The notes beneath the pieces are model-generated. The model did not search any database and was not told the origin of the DNA. It saw only the letters and a program-made list of their open reading frames with translations. From CAZYTM01 sp964649725 (GTDB taxonomy: Bacteria > Desulfobacterota > Desulfuromonadia > Geobacterales > Geobacteraceae), in NCBI GenBank assembly GCA_964649725.1, contig CAZYTM010000006.1:124001-188000 (forward strand): DNA of 64,000 nucleotides, in the 5' to 3' direction. Position numbers and translations under genes: made by a program. Positions 32,815 through 40,779 of this stretch are shown here, piece after piece. Positions within the stretch are counted from its first letter, which is position 1. Each line of letters starts with the position of its first letter.

Positions 32815-34833
32815 TTATTCTGGTTTGCCGGTACGACGAACATTCTGGGCGGCAGTACATGAGGGGGCCAATCCAAATGAACAGGCAGTATCGAAGTCCT
32901 GCAGGCTTGCAGAGATATTTTTCATGGCGCATCGGGCATTGCCGCGATTATGATAGGCTATTGCGTAATCAGGCTGCAACAGTATCGCCAGGTTGTAATC
33001 GAGCAAAGCGGCAGGATAGTCCCCTAATCGTGACAGCATATTGCCCCGGTTGACCAGTGTCGCGATACTATCTGGTTCGAAATTGAGAATCTCCCCGTAT
33101 TTATCAGCAGCTTCAGCGAAAAACCCTCTTTCAGCATAGGACTCGGCGAAAGTGGCGAGGGACTTCAAGTGCTGCGGAGTGCCGTAACCCTTACGCCGGT
33201 CATTGGCACCGGTCACTGCGGCAGCATTGAAGAGAACCTCCCTGGCCTTGTTGTAATCTGCCCGGGCACGGGGTTCGTCGCCTATCGCCGTGTAGACGTT
33301 GCCGCGGTTCGTGTATGCCTTGGACATATTGTAGGGGCTCAGGTCCCCCTCATCCCATTGCAGATTATTGGTGACCCGCCCGGAGAAAAAGGTCATGGTT
33401 TTGTTAAAGTCGAGGATAGCCGGGCCCAATTCACGGCGGTTGACATGGGCAAAGGCGCGATTATGGTAAACCAGCGGTTTGCTTGGGGCATCCTTGACCG
33501 CCTGTTCCCAGAAAAGCATCTCGTCGACCCAGATCTTGTTTCTCTGATAAGTCATCACCGAAAGGGTAACCGTAAGCAGCAATGCCAGTATCAGCGGAAA
33601 CCGTTCCCCCCCCCAGCGTGCCCCGACCCTGGCCGATATACGTCCAAGGATAACCAGAATGACGATATAAAAACCTATACTCGGCAGGTAGGTCCGATGT
33701 TCGAAGATCAGATCCTTGATGGCGATAATGGAGGACTCTATCGATATCGTCACAAAAAACCAGAGGATGCCGATGGCAATCAGACGGTTGTCCAGGGCTC
33801 TCTCGGCGTCGTATCGCTTGGCACGTAACCAGGAAAAAAGGCCATACATGGCGATTGTCAGAAGCGTTACAAAGGAGCCCATGACCGCAGGTTCGAAGAA
33901 CGAAGTGGATGCCTTCAGATCGTAGACTACCCGCTGCCCGACCGGGAAAAACAGTAACCGGAGATAGACGATCAAGACCCGGAACTGGGTGATGCAGTAT
34001 TCATAGGGTGACCGCTTGGTCAGGTCGAATATCTTGTCTTTGCGGGTCGCCTCGGCCACACCGTCGCCGGCAGCTGTAAGCCCCCATTCGGGGCCATAGA
34101 GCGACAGGGGGATTATCGCCAGGGTCGCTATAAACGGGATGAGAAAGAGCACTCTTTTGTACCCGAAGCGGGATTGCCGGTAGAGAATAAGCTCGAAAAA
34201 TACCAGCATGAACGGCATGGTAAAGGCTATTTCCTTGGTCTTCATAGCCATGATGGCACTCAGAAAGGCGAGCAGATGAAGCACGGTCCCTTTGATGTAA
34301 GAACCGTTTTCAAAGCGGGCCCGGCCATATAGATAGCCTACTGTTGCCAGCAGATAGAAGAAGGTACAGAGCGATGTGAACCGCTGGGTGATATACGATA
34401 CCGCCTGGGTAGACATCGGATGGATTAGAAAGAGCAGCCCGACCAGGAAAGCAAGCAGCAGATATCGTCGCTCCAGCGCTGCTTCGTTCCGCCAGAGATA
34501 TCTACAGAGTATGGCGACAAAGAGAAATGCCAGGAAAGCGTTGCTTATATGGATAACGATATTGAAGAGATGGTAGTATCGCGGGTCACCACCCATGGTG
34601 AGGGAATTGATGGCAAAGGTAAGATAGCCTACATAGCGGGGGTCGGTGAGGCTGGAGAAGTAAGAACCTGCAACGATCAGAGGGTTGTTGAGAACATAGT
34701 CATGGTCGTCAAACATGAAGATGCCGCGGAGAAACACCTCGGAATATATGGCTGCCCCTACCAGTATATAGACAACAGCACAAAGAACTAATGTGCCCGC
34801 ATGATTCTTGATAACGCTATCTGTTCTCTGCAT
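32815..34833 (-). CDS. TMTC-like membrane glycosyltransferase with TPR repeats
   Basis: The 672-residue protein has an N-terminal helix, a first periplasmic loop with FDDHDYVLNNPLI (acidic pair where GT-C enzymes bind metal and substrate), eight to ten more helices, and about four TPR repeats at the C-terminus (for example NRGNMLSRLGDYPAALLDYNLAILLQPDYAIAYHNRG). This is the plan of TMTC-like O-mannosyltransferases; the bacterial relatives are mostly uncharacterised. The TPR part should face the periplasm. A good promoter (34932-34961) precedes it. The ATG at 34833 is preferred to a TTG one codon upstream. Confidence 0.75.
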   Translation of the reverse strand: MQRTDSVIKNHAGTLVLCAVVYILVGAAIYSEVFLRGIFMFDDHDYVLNNPLIVAGSYFSSLTDPRYVGYLTFAINSLTMGGDPRYYHLFNIVIHISNAFLAFLFVAILCRYLWRNEAALERRYLLLAFLVGLLFLIHPMSTQAVSYITQRFTSLCTFFYLLATVGYLYGRARFENGSYIKGTVLHLLAFLSAIMAMKTKEIAFTMPFMLVFFELILYRQSRFGYKRVLFLIPFIATLAIIPLSLYGPEWGLTAAGDGVAEATRKDKIFDLTKRSPYEYCITQFRVLIVYLRLLFFPVGQRVVYDLKASTSFFEPAVMGSFVTLLTIAMYGLFSWLRAKRYDAERALDNRLIAIGILWFFVTISIESSIIAIKDLIFEHRTYLPSIGFYIVILVILGRISARVGARWGGERFPLILALLLTVTLSVMTYQRNKIWVDEMLFWEQAVKDAPSKPLVYHNRAFAHVNRRELGPAILDFNKTMTFFSGRVTNNLQWDEGDLSPYNMSKAYTNRGNVYTAIGDEPRARADYNKAREVLFNAAAVTGANDRRKGYGTPQHLKSLATFAESYAERGFFAEAADKYGEILNFEPDSIATLVNRGNMLSRLGDYPAALLDYNLAILLQPDYAIAYHNRGNARCAMKNISASLQDFDTACSFGLAPSCTAAQNVRRTGKPE

Positions 34834-34925
34834 CAACCACCCAATCCGATTTCGGCAACCTCTATTGACAAGCGCCAGGCTGCAGGCTCACAGGAAACTG
34901 CCGGAAATTAGCTATTACAATACAA

Positions 34926-34957
34926 TATTAAATTATAACCTTTATAAAGAGTCCTTG
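34926..34957. repeat. Short repeat, copy 1, containing CTTTATAAAG
   Basis: TATTAAATT, then CCTTTATAAAG and CTTG, recur at 48943-48975 in the same orientation, with about 28 of 33 positions alike. The two copies lie at the two ends of the GeoRSP array. The 10-base palindrome CTTTATAAAG is in the centre. Confidence 0.6.
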
Positions 34958-34961
34958 TAAA
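34932..34961 (-). promoter_or_regulatory. Promoter of the membrane TPR gene
   Basis: On the minus strand TTTACA (34956-34961) and a perfect TATAAT (34932-34937) are 18 bases apart. Transcription would begin about 90 bases before the ATG at 34833. The palindrome CTTTATAAAG lies in the spacer, where a repressor could block RNA polymerase. Confidence 0.6.
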
Positions 34962-34964
34962 CTT

Positions 34965-36029
34965 TTAACTGTCAAAACGCCTCCGCAGTACCAAGGAGGT
35001 AGCTGCCAACATGATGAATCCGGCCAGTATTGCAATTTTTGCTGACAGGGAAACCCCGGCTGCAGTGGCAGCGATCCCCCATGATTGCACTAGCGCCCCA
35101 CCGATAAACATCCCCACCACTACCAGCCCGGCGTCGGCATCCCCTTCCCCGGCCTTGATCAACTGCCGGAACGGACAGCCGCCTATAAGGACGGAGATCC
35201 AACCGACCAGACCCATCCCGAGAAAACTCCAGAGATGCTCCAGATGCGCTCCTGGCTGGCCGTAGAAGCCGAAATTGAATCTGCCGCTGACCAGATTGCA
35301 GCTGACTGCTGCCAGGAGGAAACCGATGAATCCCCAGAGCATGTACGATCGCCCCCCCAGAAGCAGGATGTCTCTGATACTGCCGGTGATGCAGAAACGG
35401 CTGCGCTGGGCGATAATGCCGAGGAGCAGCCCGGCGATCAGGGAGATCGCCAGAGGCGCATGCTGGGCGGCACTCCCCCGCGAGGAAAAGATGAGAAACC
35501 CGGGACGGACCAGCAGTAATGCCAGCAGCAGCAGAAAAACTGCCGGCATAAGCAGACCTTCGCCACGCCCGGTGTCATCCGGCGGTCCCGGCTCCACGCC
35601 ATTGGCCAGGCCCCTTACCCCCAGCCAGACACCAGCCACCAGCCCGGCTACGCCGGCAAGACTGGTAAGGTCACCGGCAGTAAGCCGGAGAAAGAGCTTG
35701 ATAGGGCAGCCGATGAATACCGCACACCCAACCATCAGCAAGATGCCGGCAAAGAGCCGTGGCAGCGGCGAGCTCCCCCCACGGGAACGGAATTCGCGAA
35801 AAAAGATTGCACATGCCATGGAGCCGAGCACAAAACCGAGCAATTCGGGGCGCAGGTACTGCATCCGCTGATTGTCATGAAACCCCAGTGCCCCGGCGCT
35901 GTTCTCGATGAAACAGGAGACACAGATACCTGAGTTTTCCGGATTTCCCCAGACCGACAGGAGCGCTCCCAGAGAACCGAGGAGCAGTCCTGCGGCTATT
36001 ACCGTCCAGAAATGCCGGTCGCGCAACAT
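34965..36029 (-). CDS. yedE: YeeE/YedE-family transporter (YedE selenium-type)
   Basis: The 354-residue protein has about ten membrane helices in two homologous halves. The halves carry GICVSCFIEN and GCPIKLFLRL, then RSRFCITGSIRD and GGCPFRQLIKAGEGDADAG. Conserved Cys residues in these helices are typical of the YeeE/YedE family; the two-halved form with these motifs is the YedE type associated with selenium metabolism, while others carry thiosulfate. It is the last gene of the array and starts directly at the stop of the TPR gene (no gap). Confidence 0.82.
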   Translation of the reverse strand: MLRDRHFWTVIAAGLLLGSLGALLSVWGNPENSGICVSCFIENSAGALGFHDNQRMQYLRPELLGFVLGSMACAIFFREFRSRGGSSPLPRLFAGILLMVGCAVFIGCPIKLFLRLTAGDLTSLAGVAGLVAGVWLGVRGLANGVEPGPPDDTGRGEGLLMPAVFLLLLALLLVRPGFLIFSSRGSAAQHAPLAISLIAGLLLGIIAQRSRFCITGSIRDILLLGGRSYMLWGFIGFLLAAVSCNLVSGRFNFGFYGQPGAHLEHLWSFLGMGLVGWISVLIGGCPFRQLIKAGEGDADAGLVVVGMFIGGALVQSWGIAATAAGVSLSAKIAILAGFIMLAATSLVLRRRFDS

Positions 36030-36572
36030 CTACTCGCACCCTCCTGCCAGACGGCTTTTGAGATAGTTTATCTTCCGCAGTGATGCCGCCACGCTCTGGT
36101 TACCCGGATTTGCGGCAGCCCGCGCTGTAATGCTTTTCCGCCCTTCATCGACCAGCAGCTGAATCTCCTGCCTCCTGGTCAGTGGACTTTTTTCATCAAG
36201 ATAGTCACCGTTCAGCTTGATTCCGGCAACATATGCCGAGAGAGCTTCATCATAAGCCCCCATCTCCTTGAGTATCCCCCCCTGGAGAATATGGCCGTGG
36301 GCTTCGCCAGGATATTTTCTCAGCAGTTCATCCAGTTTCAGCAGCGCTGCCTGATTCTTGCCGGACCGCTGCAGCTCTTCCACCGGGCCGTACAACTTGC
36401 CGATCAGTTCGATCCGGGCACGGTAGGCCATTTCACGTTCAACTGCCTTGTCAAGACCGCCACCTGCCTTGCCGGTCCCCTTGCTGCTCTCCATGACAAG
36501 CAGGATAACCAGTGCAGCACAGGCTCCTATCAGGAGCAACCAGAGCATTTTATCGAAACGGTCTTTCAACAT
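36030..36572 (-). CDS. Membrane-anchored TPR protein
   Basis: This 180-residue protein has one N-terminal membrane helix (WLLLIGACAALVILLVM), then a soluble TPR region (AALLKLDELLRKYPGEAHGHILQGGILKEMGAYDEALSAYVAGIKLN). It should present two to three TPR units in the periplasm. The ATG at 36572 with GAGAG eight bases upstream is preferred to the TTG at 36587 that overlaps the previous stop. It likely scaffolds other products of this array. Confidence 0.7.
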   Translation of the reverse strand: MLKDRFDKMLWLLLIGACAALVILLVMESSKGTGKAGGGLDKAVEREMAYRARIELIGKLYGPVEELQRSGKNQAALLKLDELLRKYPGEAHGHILQGGILKEMGAYDEALSAYVAGIKLNGDYLDEKSPLTRRQEIQLLVDEGRKSITARAAANPGNQSVAASLRKINYLKSRLAGGCE

Positions 36573-36583
36573 TGAACCAACTC

Positions 36584-37489
36584 TCAATATTTCTGATAAG
36601 GGGGCATATTCACCCGCCTGGCCATCTCTCTGATCGGATTGTAGTCGCTATCTGGAAGCTCTTCGTATCCGTCGATCCAGGCAGCTTTCATCACTTTCAG
36701 CCGCTCTCCGTCTACTTCGGCAGTATCGGTCGGTCGCAACGCCAGGAGTGCCGCTTTGACCTTTTTGAGCAGCGCTGCATCGACATCTTTGGCTGCGGCA
36801 AAGGTGCAGTATGGGACCGGCTGGCTCTGGGCAAGGATGACAAAGTCATCAGCGGTAATCTTCCCATCCCTGGTCATGTTTTCCAGGTCGAGTACCGGCG
36901 CTGCCGCCACGTCGAATTTGCCATAGAGGACGCCATAGATCAGCTTCTCATGCTTGAAAGAGCCTGGGGGGATGGAGTAGATGCCGAGATCCCGTTCCGG
37001 ATTTATACCTGCAGCAAGCATCAGGTCATATTCGGCCAGATAGCCGGTAGGTGCAAGCATAGGCCCGAAAGAGAGTCTTTTCCCGCGTATATCGGCAAGC
37101 TTTTCGATACCACTACCTTTGCGGGCGATAATGGCGCCGGCAGTCCGCGCCCCGAGCTTCCCCCGCTTTTCTGTAGCGATCAGCTGAACCCCGAAGTTCT
37201 CCCGCAAGATCACATAGATGAGCGAATTGGTATGGGTAAAGGTAAACTCGCCGGCCTTGAAGCGCTTCTCGAAATCATGGGTATCTACCGGCACCATGAC
37301 GAAGTCGACCCCCACTCTGTCGGAGAGATAACGGGTCAGGGGGAGAAACCGCTGCGAAGTCTCCTGCTCGCTGTTACAGAGCATATAGCCTATCTTGACT
37401 ACCTGACGTTTGCCGCCATCCTTGCATCCGGTCAACATCACCAGGATAGCCAGAAGGAGCAGATAACCGCTCATGCGCAGCTTGTTCAT
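36584..37489 (-). CDS. PhnD-like substrate-binding lipoprotein
   Basis: The 301-residue protein has a lipoprotein signal (LLLLAILVMLTGC, Cys about 22). The mature part is a type 2 periplasmic binding protein of the phosphate/phosphonate PhnD kind: KIGYMLCNSEQETSQRFLPLTRYLSDRVG, TFTHTNSLIYVI, GKRLSFGPMLAPTGYLAEYDLM. No permease or ATPase lies beside it, so it may be a sensing or delivery protein for this system rather than part of a transporter. The ligand is unknown. Confidence 0.82.
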   Translation of the reverse strand: MNKLRMSGYLLLLAILVMLTGCKDGGKRQVVKIGYMLCNSEQETSQRFLPLTRYLSDRVGVDFVMVPVDTHDFEKRFKAGEFTFTHTNSLIYVILRENFGVQLIATEKRGKLGARTAGAIIARKGSGIEKLADIRGKRLSFGPMLAPTGYLAEYDLMLAAGINPERDLGIYSIPPGSFKHEKLIYGVLYGKFDVAAAPVLDLENMTRDGKITADDFVILAQSQPVPYCTFAAAKDVDAALLKKVKAALLALRPTDTAEVDGERLKVMKAAWIDGYEELPDSDYNPIREMARRVNMPPYQKY

Positions 37490-37515
37490 AGCTACTTCCC
37501 CGTTTCTCTGAAGAA

Positions 37516-38037
37516 TTATCTCCTGGCCTGTTCAGCGCAAGGGATGCAGAGTAATTTGCCGGCCACTTCAGAGAGCCTGGTCTCCATGACACTCTCCCCG
37601 CAGTGAGCACAATCAGCCGATGCACGAATTCTGGCCGGCCTGATATCCTCATAAGGAACCATCTTTATCGATAATATCTGTTCTGCATCTGCATGCAGCA
37701 GATAGTCGGCAAATACCTTTCTATCCTCTCTGACTGCTGCAGGGATCACCTGCCAGTTGAAGGAGACCCTTACCGCTTGCTCCTTGGCGCGGGAATAGAG
37801 GGTATAGACATGTTTGCCATGATCACGGAACAACAGATTCCCCTTGCCGAAGCTGCAACCTGTCAGGCACTGCAGCGCATCGACGCCGCAGGCATCGTTT
37901 TCGACTATGGCAAAGACCTCCTCATCTGCGGAACGGACCAATTCCAGAGTCTGCATCGCCGCCATAGACATCCGGTAACCTATTGCCAGACCTGGGCAGC
38001 TATGCCCATGAAAACTGACTATCTCTGCAAATTCCAT
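37516..38037 (-). CDS. FmdE-like metal-binding protein
   Basis: The 173-residue protein has the FmdE domain motif FHGHSCPGLAIGYRMS at its N-terminus (a Cys-His metal site), then ENDACGVDALQCLTGCSFGKGN, and a C-terminal zinc ribbon (CAHCGE, CIPCAEQ). FmdE was named from formylmethanofuran dehydrogenase operons; stand-alone members occur widely and may bind molybdopterin or metal. The ATG at 38037 shares one base with the preceding stop (TGATG), so a longer frame to 38133 is rejected. Role in the array is unknown. Confidence 0.85.
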   Translation of the reverse strand: MEFAEIVSFHGHSCPGLAIGYRMSMAAMQTLELVRSADEEVFAIVENDACGVDALQCLTGCSFGKGNLLFRDHGKHVYTLYSRAKEQAVRVSFNWQVIPAAVREDRKVFADYLLHADAEQILSIKMVPYEDIRPARIRASADCAHCGESVMETRLSEVAGKLLCIPCAEQARR

Positions 38038-38957
38038 CAGCACCTCGGCAAGTCGTCGCGGCCGCAAGCCGGATCGATTTCGTCGATTGAGGTGAAGCAG
38101 GCATAAGCACGACCGCGACAACCGCCACGACACTCTGCCAGTTCAGCACAGTTACCGCAGGCCGCCGGATGCTGCAACAGCTCTTTACGGAACTCCTTTT
38201 TCGCTGGCGAGCAGACCACTTCCGACAGCGATGTCACCTTCAGGTCGCCAAGTCTGACCGGCAGTGAAGGGCAGGGGAAGATACCCCCGTCCGGGTCAAT
38301 GGCCAGCATGGTGTTGGCTGCCTGGCAGCCACCTTGCGGAAATGGCACCCCCGGATGGAAAGCCCGCCAGAGAAACGGGTCGTGGATCGTGCTATTCACC
38401 CCTGCCAGGGGAGCTACTGCAGCAAGCTTGCCGGTCAGCTCCGCCTGCTCCTGCCGACTGAGATAAAATGCTTCTCCGCCATTGTACAGCCGCTGCATCG
38501 GCAGGACCAGCCGCTTTATCCGCTGTTCCCGACAGAAGGCCAGCAATTCCGGCAGCTCTTGCCAATTCTCCCTGGTGACTGCAAATGACAAACCGAGCGT
38601 AACACTGCCGGCGCCATCCCCCTTGTCCCAGTTCATACCTCCGGCCGCTGACACATCTCGCACTGTTGCCAAGCTGTCGCAGGCCAACAGCAGTTCCTTC
38701 ACCCCGGCCAGGAGCTCCCTGCTGCTCTGGTCGACAAACATCTCCTTAAGCACGGTCAGCGAAACAGCCAGCGAAGCACCCTTGAATTGCGCCAGCAGCG
38801 GAGCAAGATCGGCACTGCGGAACTTGCCGCCGACCTGCAGCTGCAGCATCAGAGGCCGGCATGCCATAATTTCTGCGGCAATCCTCTGCAGGAGAGGAGT
38901 ATCAGTAGCCTCGCCAGGAAGGTCCCAGAATATAGTTATCGGTCTTGCCAATTCCAT
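38037..38957 (-). CDS. SPASM-domain partner protein, GeoRSP type
   Basis: The 306-residue protein has the barrel-like layout of a radical SAM enzyme but lacks the CxxxCxxC cluster motif at the N-terminus (it begins MELARPITIFWDLPGE). The C-terminal SPASM region is intact, with Cys in GGCQAANTMLAIDPDGGIFPC, CGNCAELAECRGGCRGRAYAC. It matches what is known from TIGRFAM-type naming as the GeoRSP SPASM domain protein (from memory). It presumably pairs with the radical enzyme encoded next to it. The start has GAGG six bases upstream. Confidence 0.85.
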   Translation of the reverse strand: MELARPITIFWDLPGEATDTPLLQRIAAEIMACRPLMLQLQVGGKFRSADLAPLLAQFKGASLAVSLTVLKEMFVDQSSRELLAGVKELLLACDSLATVRDVSAAGGMNWDKGDGAGSVTLGLSFAVTRENWQELPELLAFCREQRIKRLVLPMQRLYNGGEAFYLSRQEQAELTGKLAAVAPLAGVNSTIHDPFLWRAFHPGVPFPQGGCQAANTMLAIDPDGGIFPCPSLPVRLGDLKVTSLSEVVCSPAKKEFRKELLQHPAACGNCAELAECRGGCRGRAYACFTSIDEIDPACGRDDLPRC

Positions 38958-39009
38958 GTACTGCCTCGAAAGTATACCCAGCCCTGTTTATGTCAGTGCT
39001 ACATCTGCT

Positions 39010-40035
39010 TCATTCTGCCGCAGTCTCATCAGCCCAGCAATGCGGGTCAGGGCTGTTCAGATCGCCGGTAAGGGCCAGCGCCCGGGCGCTGCAGCCGCCA
39101 AGACACTCTTCGTATTTACTGCAGCCGGAGCATTTTCCGGTCGCCTGCTTGTTGCGCATCTTTGCCAGTACCGGCGAGTCGCGCCATACCTCGCGCAGGT
39201 CGTCTTTTGCGATGTTGCCTATGACGACCGGGATGAACCCGCAAGGGGTGATATCACCATTCGCCTTTATATTGAGCGACAGCTTGCCGCAGACACTCCC
39301 CTTCACCATGTTTCCTGCATCACGGGCGCCGAGCAGTGCGATGATCGGATCATCGAGAGAAATATCGAGCCCCCGTACCTCACCTTTTGCAGCGATCGCC
39401 CTGACATAGAAATCTTTCCACTCCGCCGGGGTCAGATCGAGTTCATCCTTATGCGCCAGACCAAGTCCGGAACATTTGAAGTTATGGAAGTTGAGCTGAC
39501 CGGTCCGTTGCTCCAGGGCAAAGGCGACCAGTTCATCGATGGCCTGATGATTAATCCGGCAGATTACCGTAGAGATGGAAGTGGCAATCCCCTCCGCTGC
39601 CAGATGGCCGAGAGCAGCTACAGCCCGGTCGTGGCTGCCGCTAATGCCACGAAAGCTGTCATGCACTTCGGCAAGATGACTGTCGATACTGATCCCGACC
39701 TTGGAGAAACCAGCCCCTTTAAGCGCTGCAGCTTTCTCTGCATCGATCAGCCAGCCGTTGCTGTTCATGGAGAGACGCAGGCCAAGCCCTTTGGCGAATC
39801 TGGCGATGTCAAGCAGCCCTTGGTGGAGAAGCGGTTCACCGCCACCTAAATTGATGGAAAAGACCCCGGCTTTGGCAACCTTTTCCAGCGCGGCAAAGAG
39901 GATATCCAACTCCAGTTCGTCATGGGTATCCTCACGGCTGTAGCAGTGGCGACAAGCGAAGTTGCAGCTGTTGTTGATCGCCCAGTTGATGGTCAGCGGT
40001 GCTTGCAATGCCGGCAGCTTGTCGTCAATTCTCAT
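39010..40035 (-). CDS. Radical SAM/SPASM enzyme, GeoRSP type
   Basis: The 341-residue enzyme has Cys24-x3-Cys28-x2-Cys31 (CNFACRHC), GGGEPLL after strand 2 and a SPASM tail (CGKLSLNIKANGDITPCG, CSGCSKYEECLGGCSARAL). A PqqD-like protein overlaps it upstream and a SPASM-only partner follows, the trio that defines the GeoRSP system. Radical SAM/SPASM enzymes with PqqD-like proteins usually modify ribosomal peptides. The start is the ATG at 40035 with GGG ten bases upstream, overlapping the PqqD-like stop by 11 bases. Confidence 0.9.
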   Translation of the reverse strand: MRIDDKLPALQAPLTINWAINNSCNFACRHCYSREDTHDELELDILFAALEKVAKAGVFSINLGGGEPLLHQGLLDIARFAKGLGLRLSMNSNGWLIDAEKAAALKGAGFSKVGISIDSHLAEVHDSFRGISGSHDRAVAALGHLAAEGIATSISTVICRINHQAIDELVAFALEQRTGQLNFHNFKCSGLGLAHKDELDLTPAEWKDFYVRAIAAKGEVRGLDISLDDPIIALLGARDAGNMVKGSVCGKLSLNIKANGDITPCGFIPVVIGNIAKDDLREVWRDSPVLAKMRNKQATGKCSGCSKYEECLGGCSARALALTGDLNSPDPHCWADETAAE

Positions 40036-40339
40036 AGGATATGAACCCTTTTTCAACGAGTTCCTGGAGAAAATCATCTACATCTTCCCGCAGGATATCC
40101 TCCTCAACCTCGAACTGTGTCAGGAGATCGGAAACGATATCGGCGCTGCTCCTTCCATCACAAAGTTTCCATATCTCTGTGCCAAGATAATTGAGCGACA
40201 ACATGGTGCCTCCGGAAAAGAGGACCGAAGTCCCGATCTCCGCCACATCTTCGCCACGGTCGAGCCCGGCTACAGCCTCTGCCAAAGGCTCATCCTCTTC
40301 CCGCCACATGACGTCCGGATTACGTATGATTTTTCGCAT
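40025..40339 (-). CDS. PqqD-like peptide chaperone, GeoRSP type
   Basis: The 104-residue protein has a PqqD fold: a beta hairpin (GTSVLFSGGTMLSLNYLGTEIWKLCDG) and a winged-helix-like C-terminal part (DIVSDLL..FEVEEDILREDVDDFLQELVEKGFI). Such proteins bind the leader of a precursor peptide and hand it to the radical SAM enzyme. Its presence is the strongest reason to expect a peptide substrate. It overlaps the radical SAM gene, so the two are co-translated. Confidence 0.88.
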   Translation of the reverse strand: MRKIIRNPDVMWREEDEPLAEAVAGLDRGEDVAEIGTSVLFSGGTMLSLNYLGTEIWKLCDGRSSADIVSDLLTQFEVEEDILREDVDDFLQELVEKGFISYEN

Positions 40340-40365
40340 CTGCTTCCTCTAACCTAATATTGCCT

Positions 40366-40395
40366 GTTTTCCATCCATAGTTTCCGGATGGAAAC
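40366..40395. terminator. Hairpin between the cupin and PqqD-like genes
   Basis: GTTTTCCATCC and GGATGGAAAC pair over ten bases around a nine-base loop. There is no clear T-run. It may moderate expression of the GeoRSP trio or stabilise an end. Confidence 0.45.
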
Positions 40396-40398
40396 GAC

Positions 40399-40719
40399 CT
40401 AGTCCCCCTGGGACATTATCGAGGCGATGACCAGATTCTCCTGCGACGAGTTGCGGATACCATGGTCCTCCAGAGCAGGGACGATGACGATCTGCCCCAC
40501 AGTGATGGCACTGGAATCTTTACCGGAAAGGAGTTCGCCGGTACCTTCCATGACCATCCAGATATGGCTGCCATGATGGGTATGGGTTATGATCTCCTGC
40601 CCCGGCTTCATGCAGATCAGGCTGATCCTGGAATGATCGTCCGACCAGATCGTCTCATGATAGCGTTTCGCATCGTCGAATTTCTTGATCTTCTGTACAT
40701 CGAGCACCACTGTTTTCAT
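40399..40719 (-). CDS. Cupin-domain protein
   Basis: The 106-residue protein is a single cupin barrel with the metal-binding motifs GQEIITHTHHGSHIWMVMEG (three His and a later Glu) and GQIVIVPALEDHGIRN. A mononuclear metal site is therefore expected. Small cupins range from oxygenases to sensors. A strong ribosome site (GGAGCGATTAA) precedes the ATG. It sits between the permease and the PqqD-like gene, so it may act on the same small molecule or peptide. Confidence 0.85.
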   Translation of the reverse strand: MKTVVLDVQKIKKFDDAKRYHETIWSDDHSRISLICMKPGQEIITHTHHGSHIWMVMEGTGELLSGKDSSAITVGQIVIVPALEDHGIRNSSQENLVIASIMSQGD

Positions 40720-40779
40720 TTAATCGCTCCTTGAGTAATTACTCCCCCTGTCAGAGGGTGTCACCGATAAATTTCCAGG

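Noticed and set aside
38482..39849. Plus-strand open frame of 455 codons across the SPASM and radical SAM genes
   Set aside because: The opposite strand encodes two intact GeoRSP proteins with cluster motifs; the plus frame has no recognisable domain.
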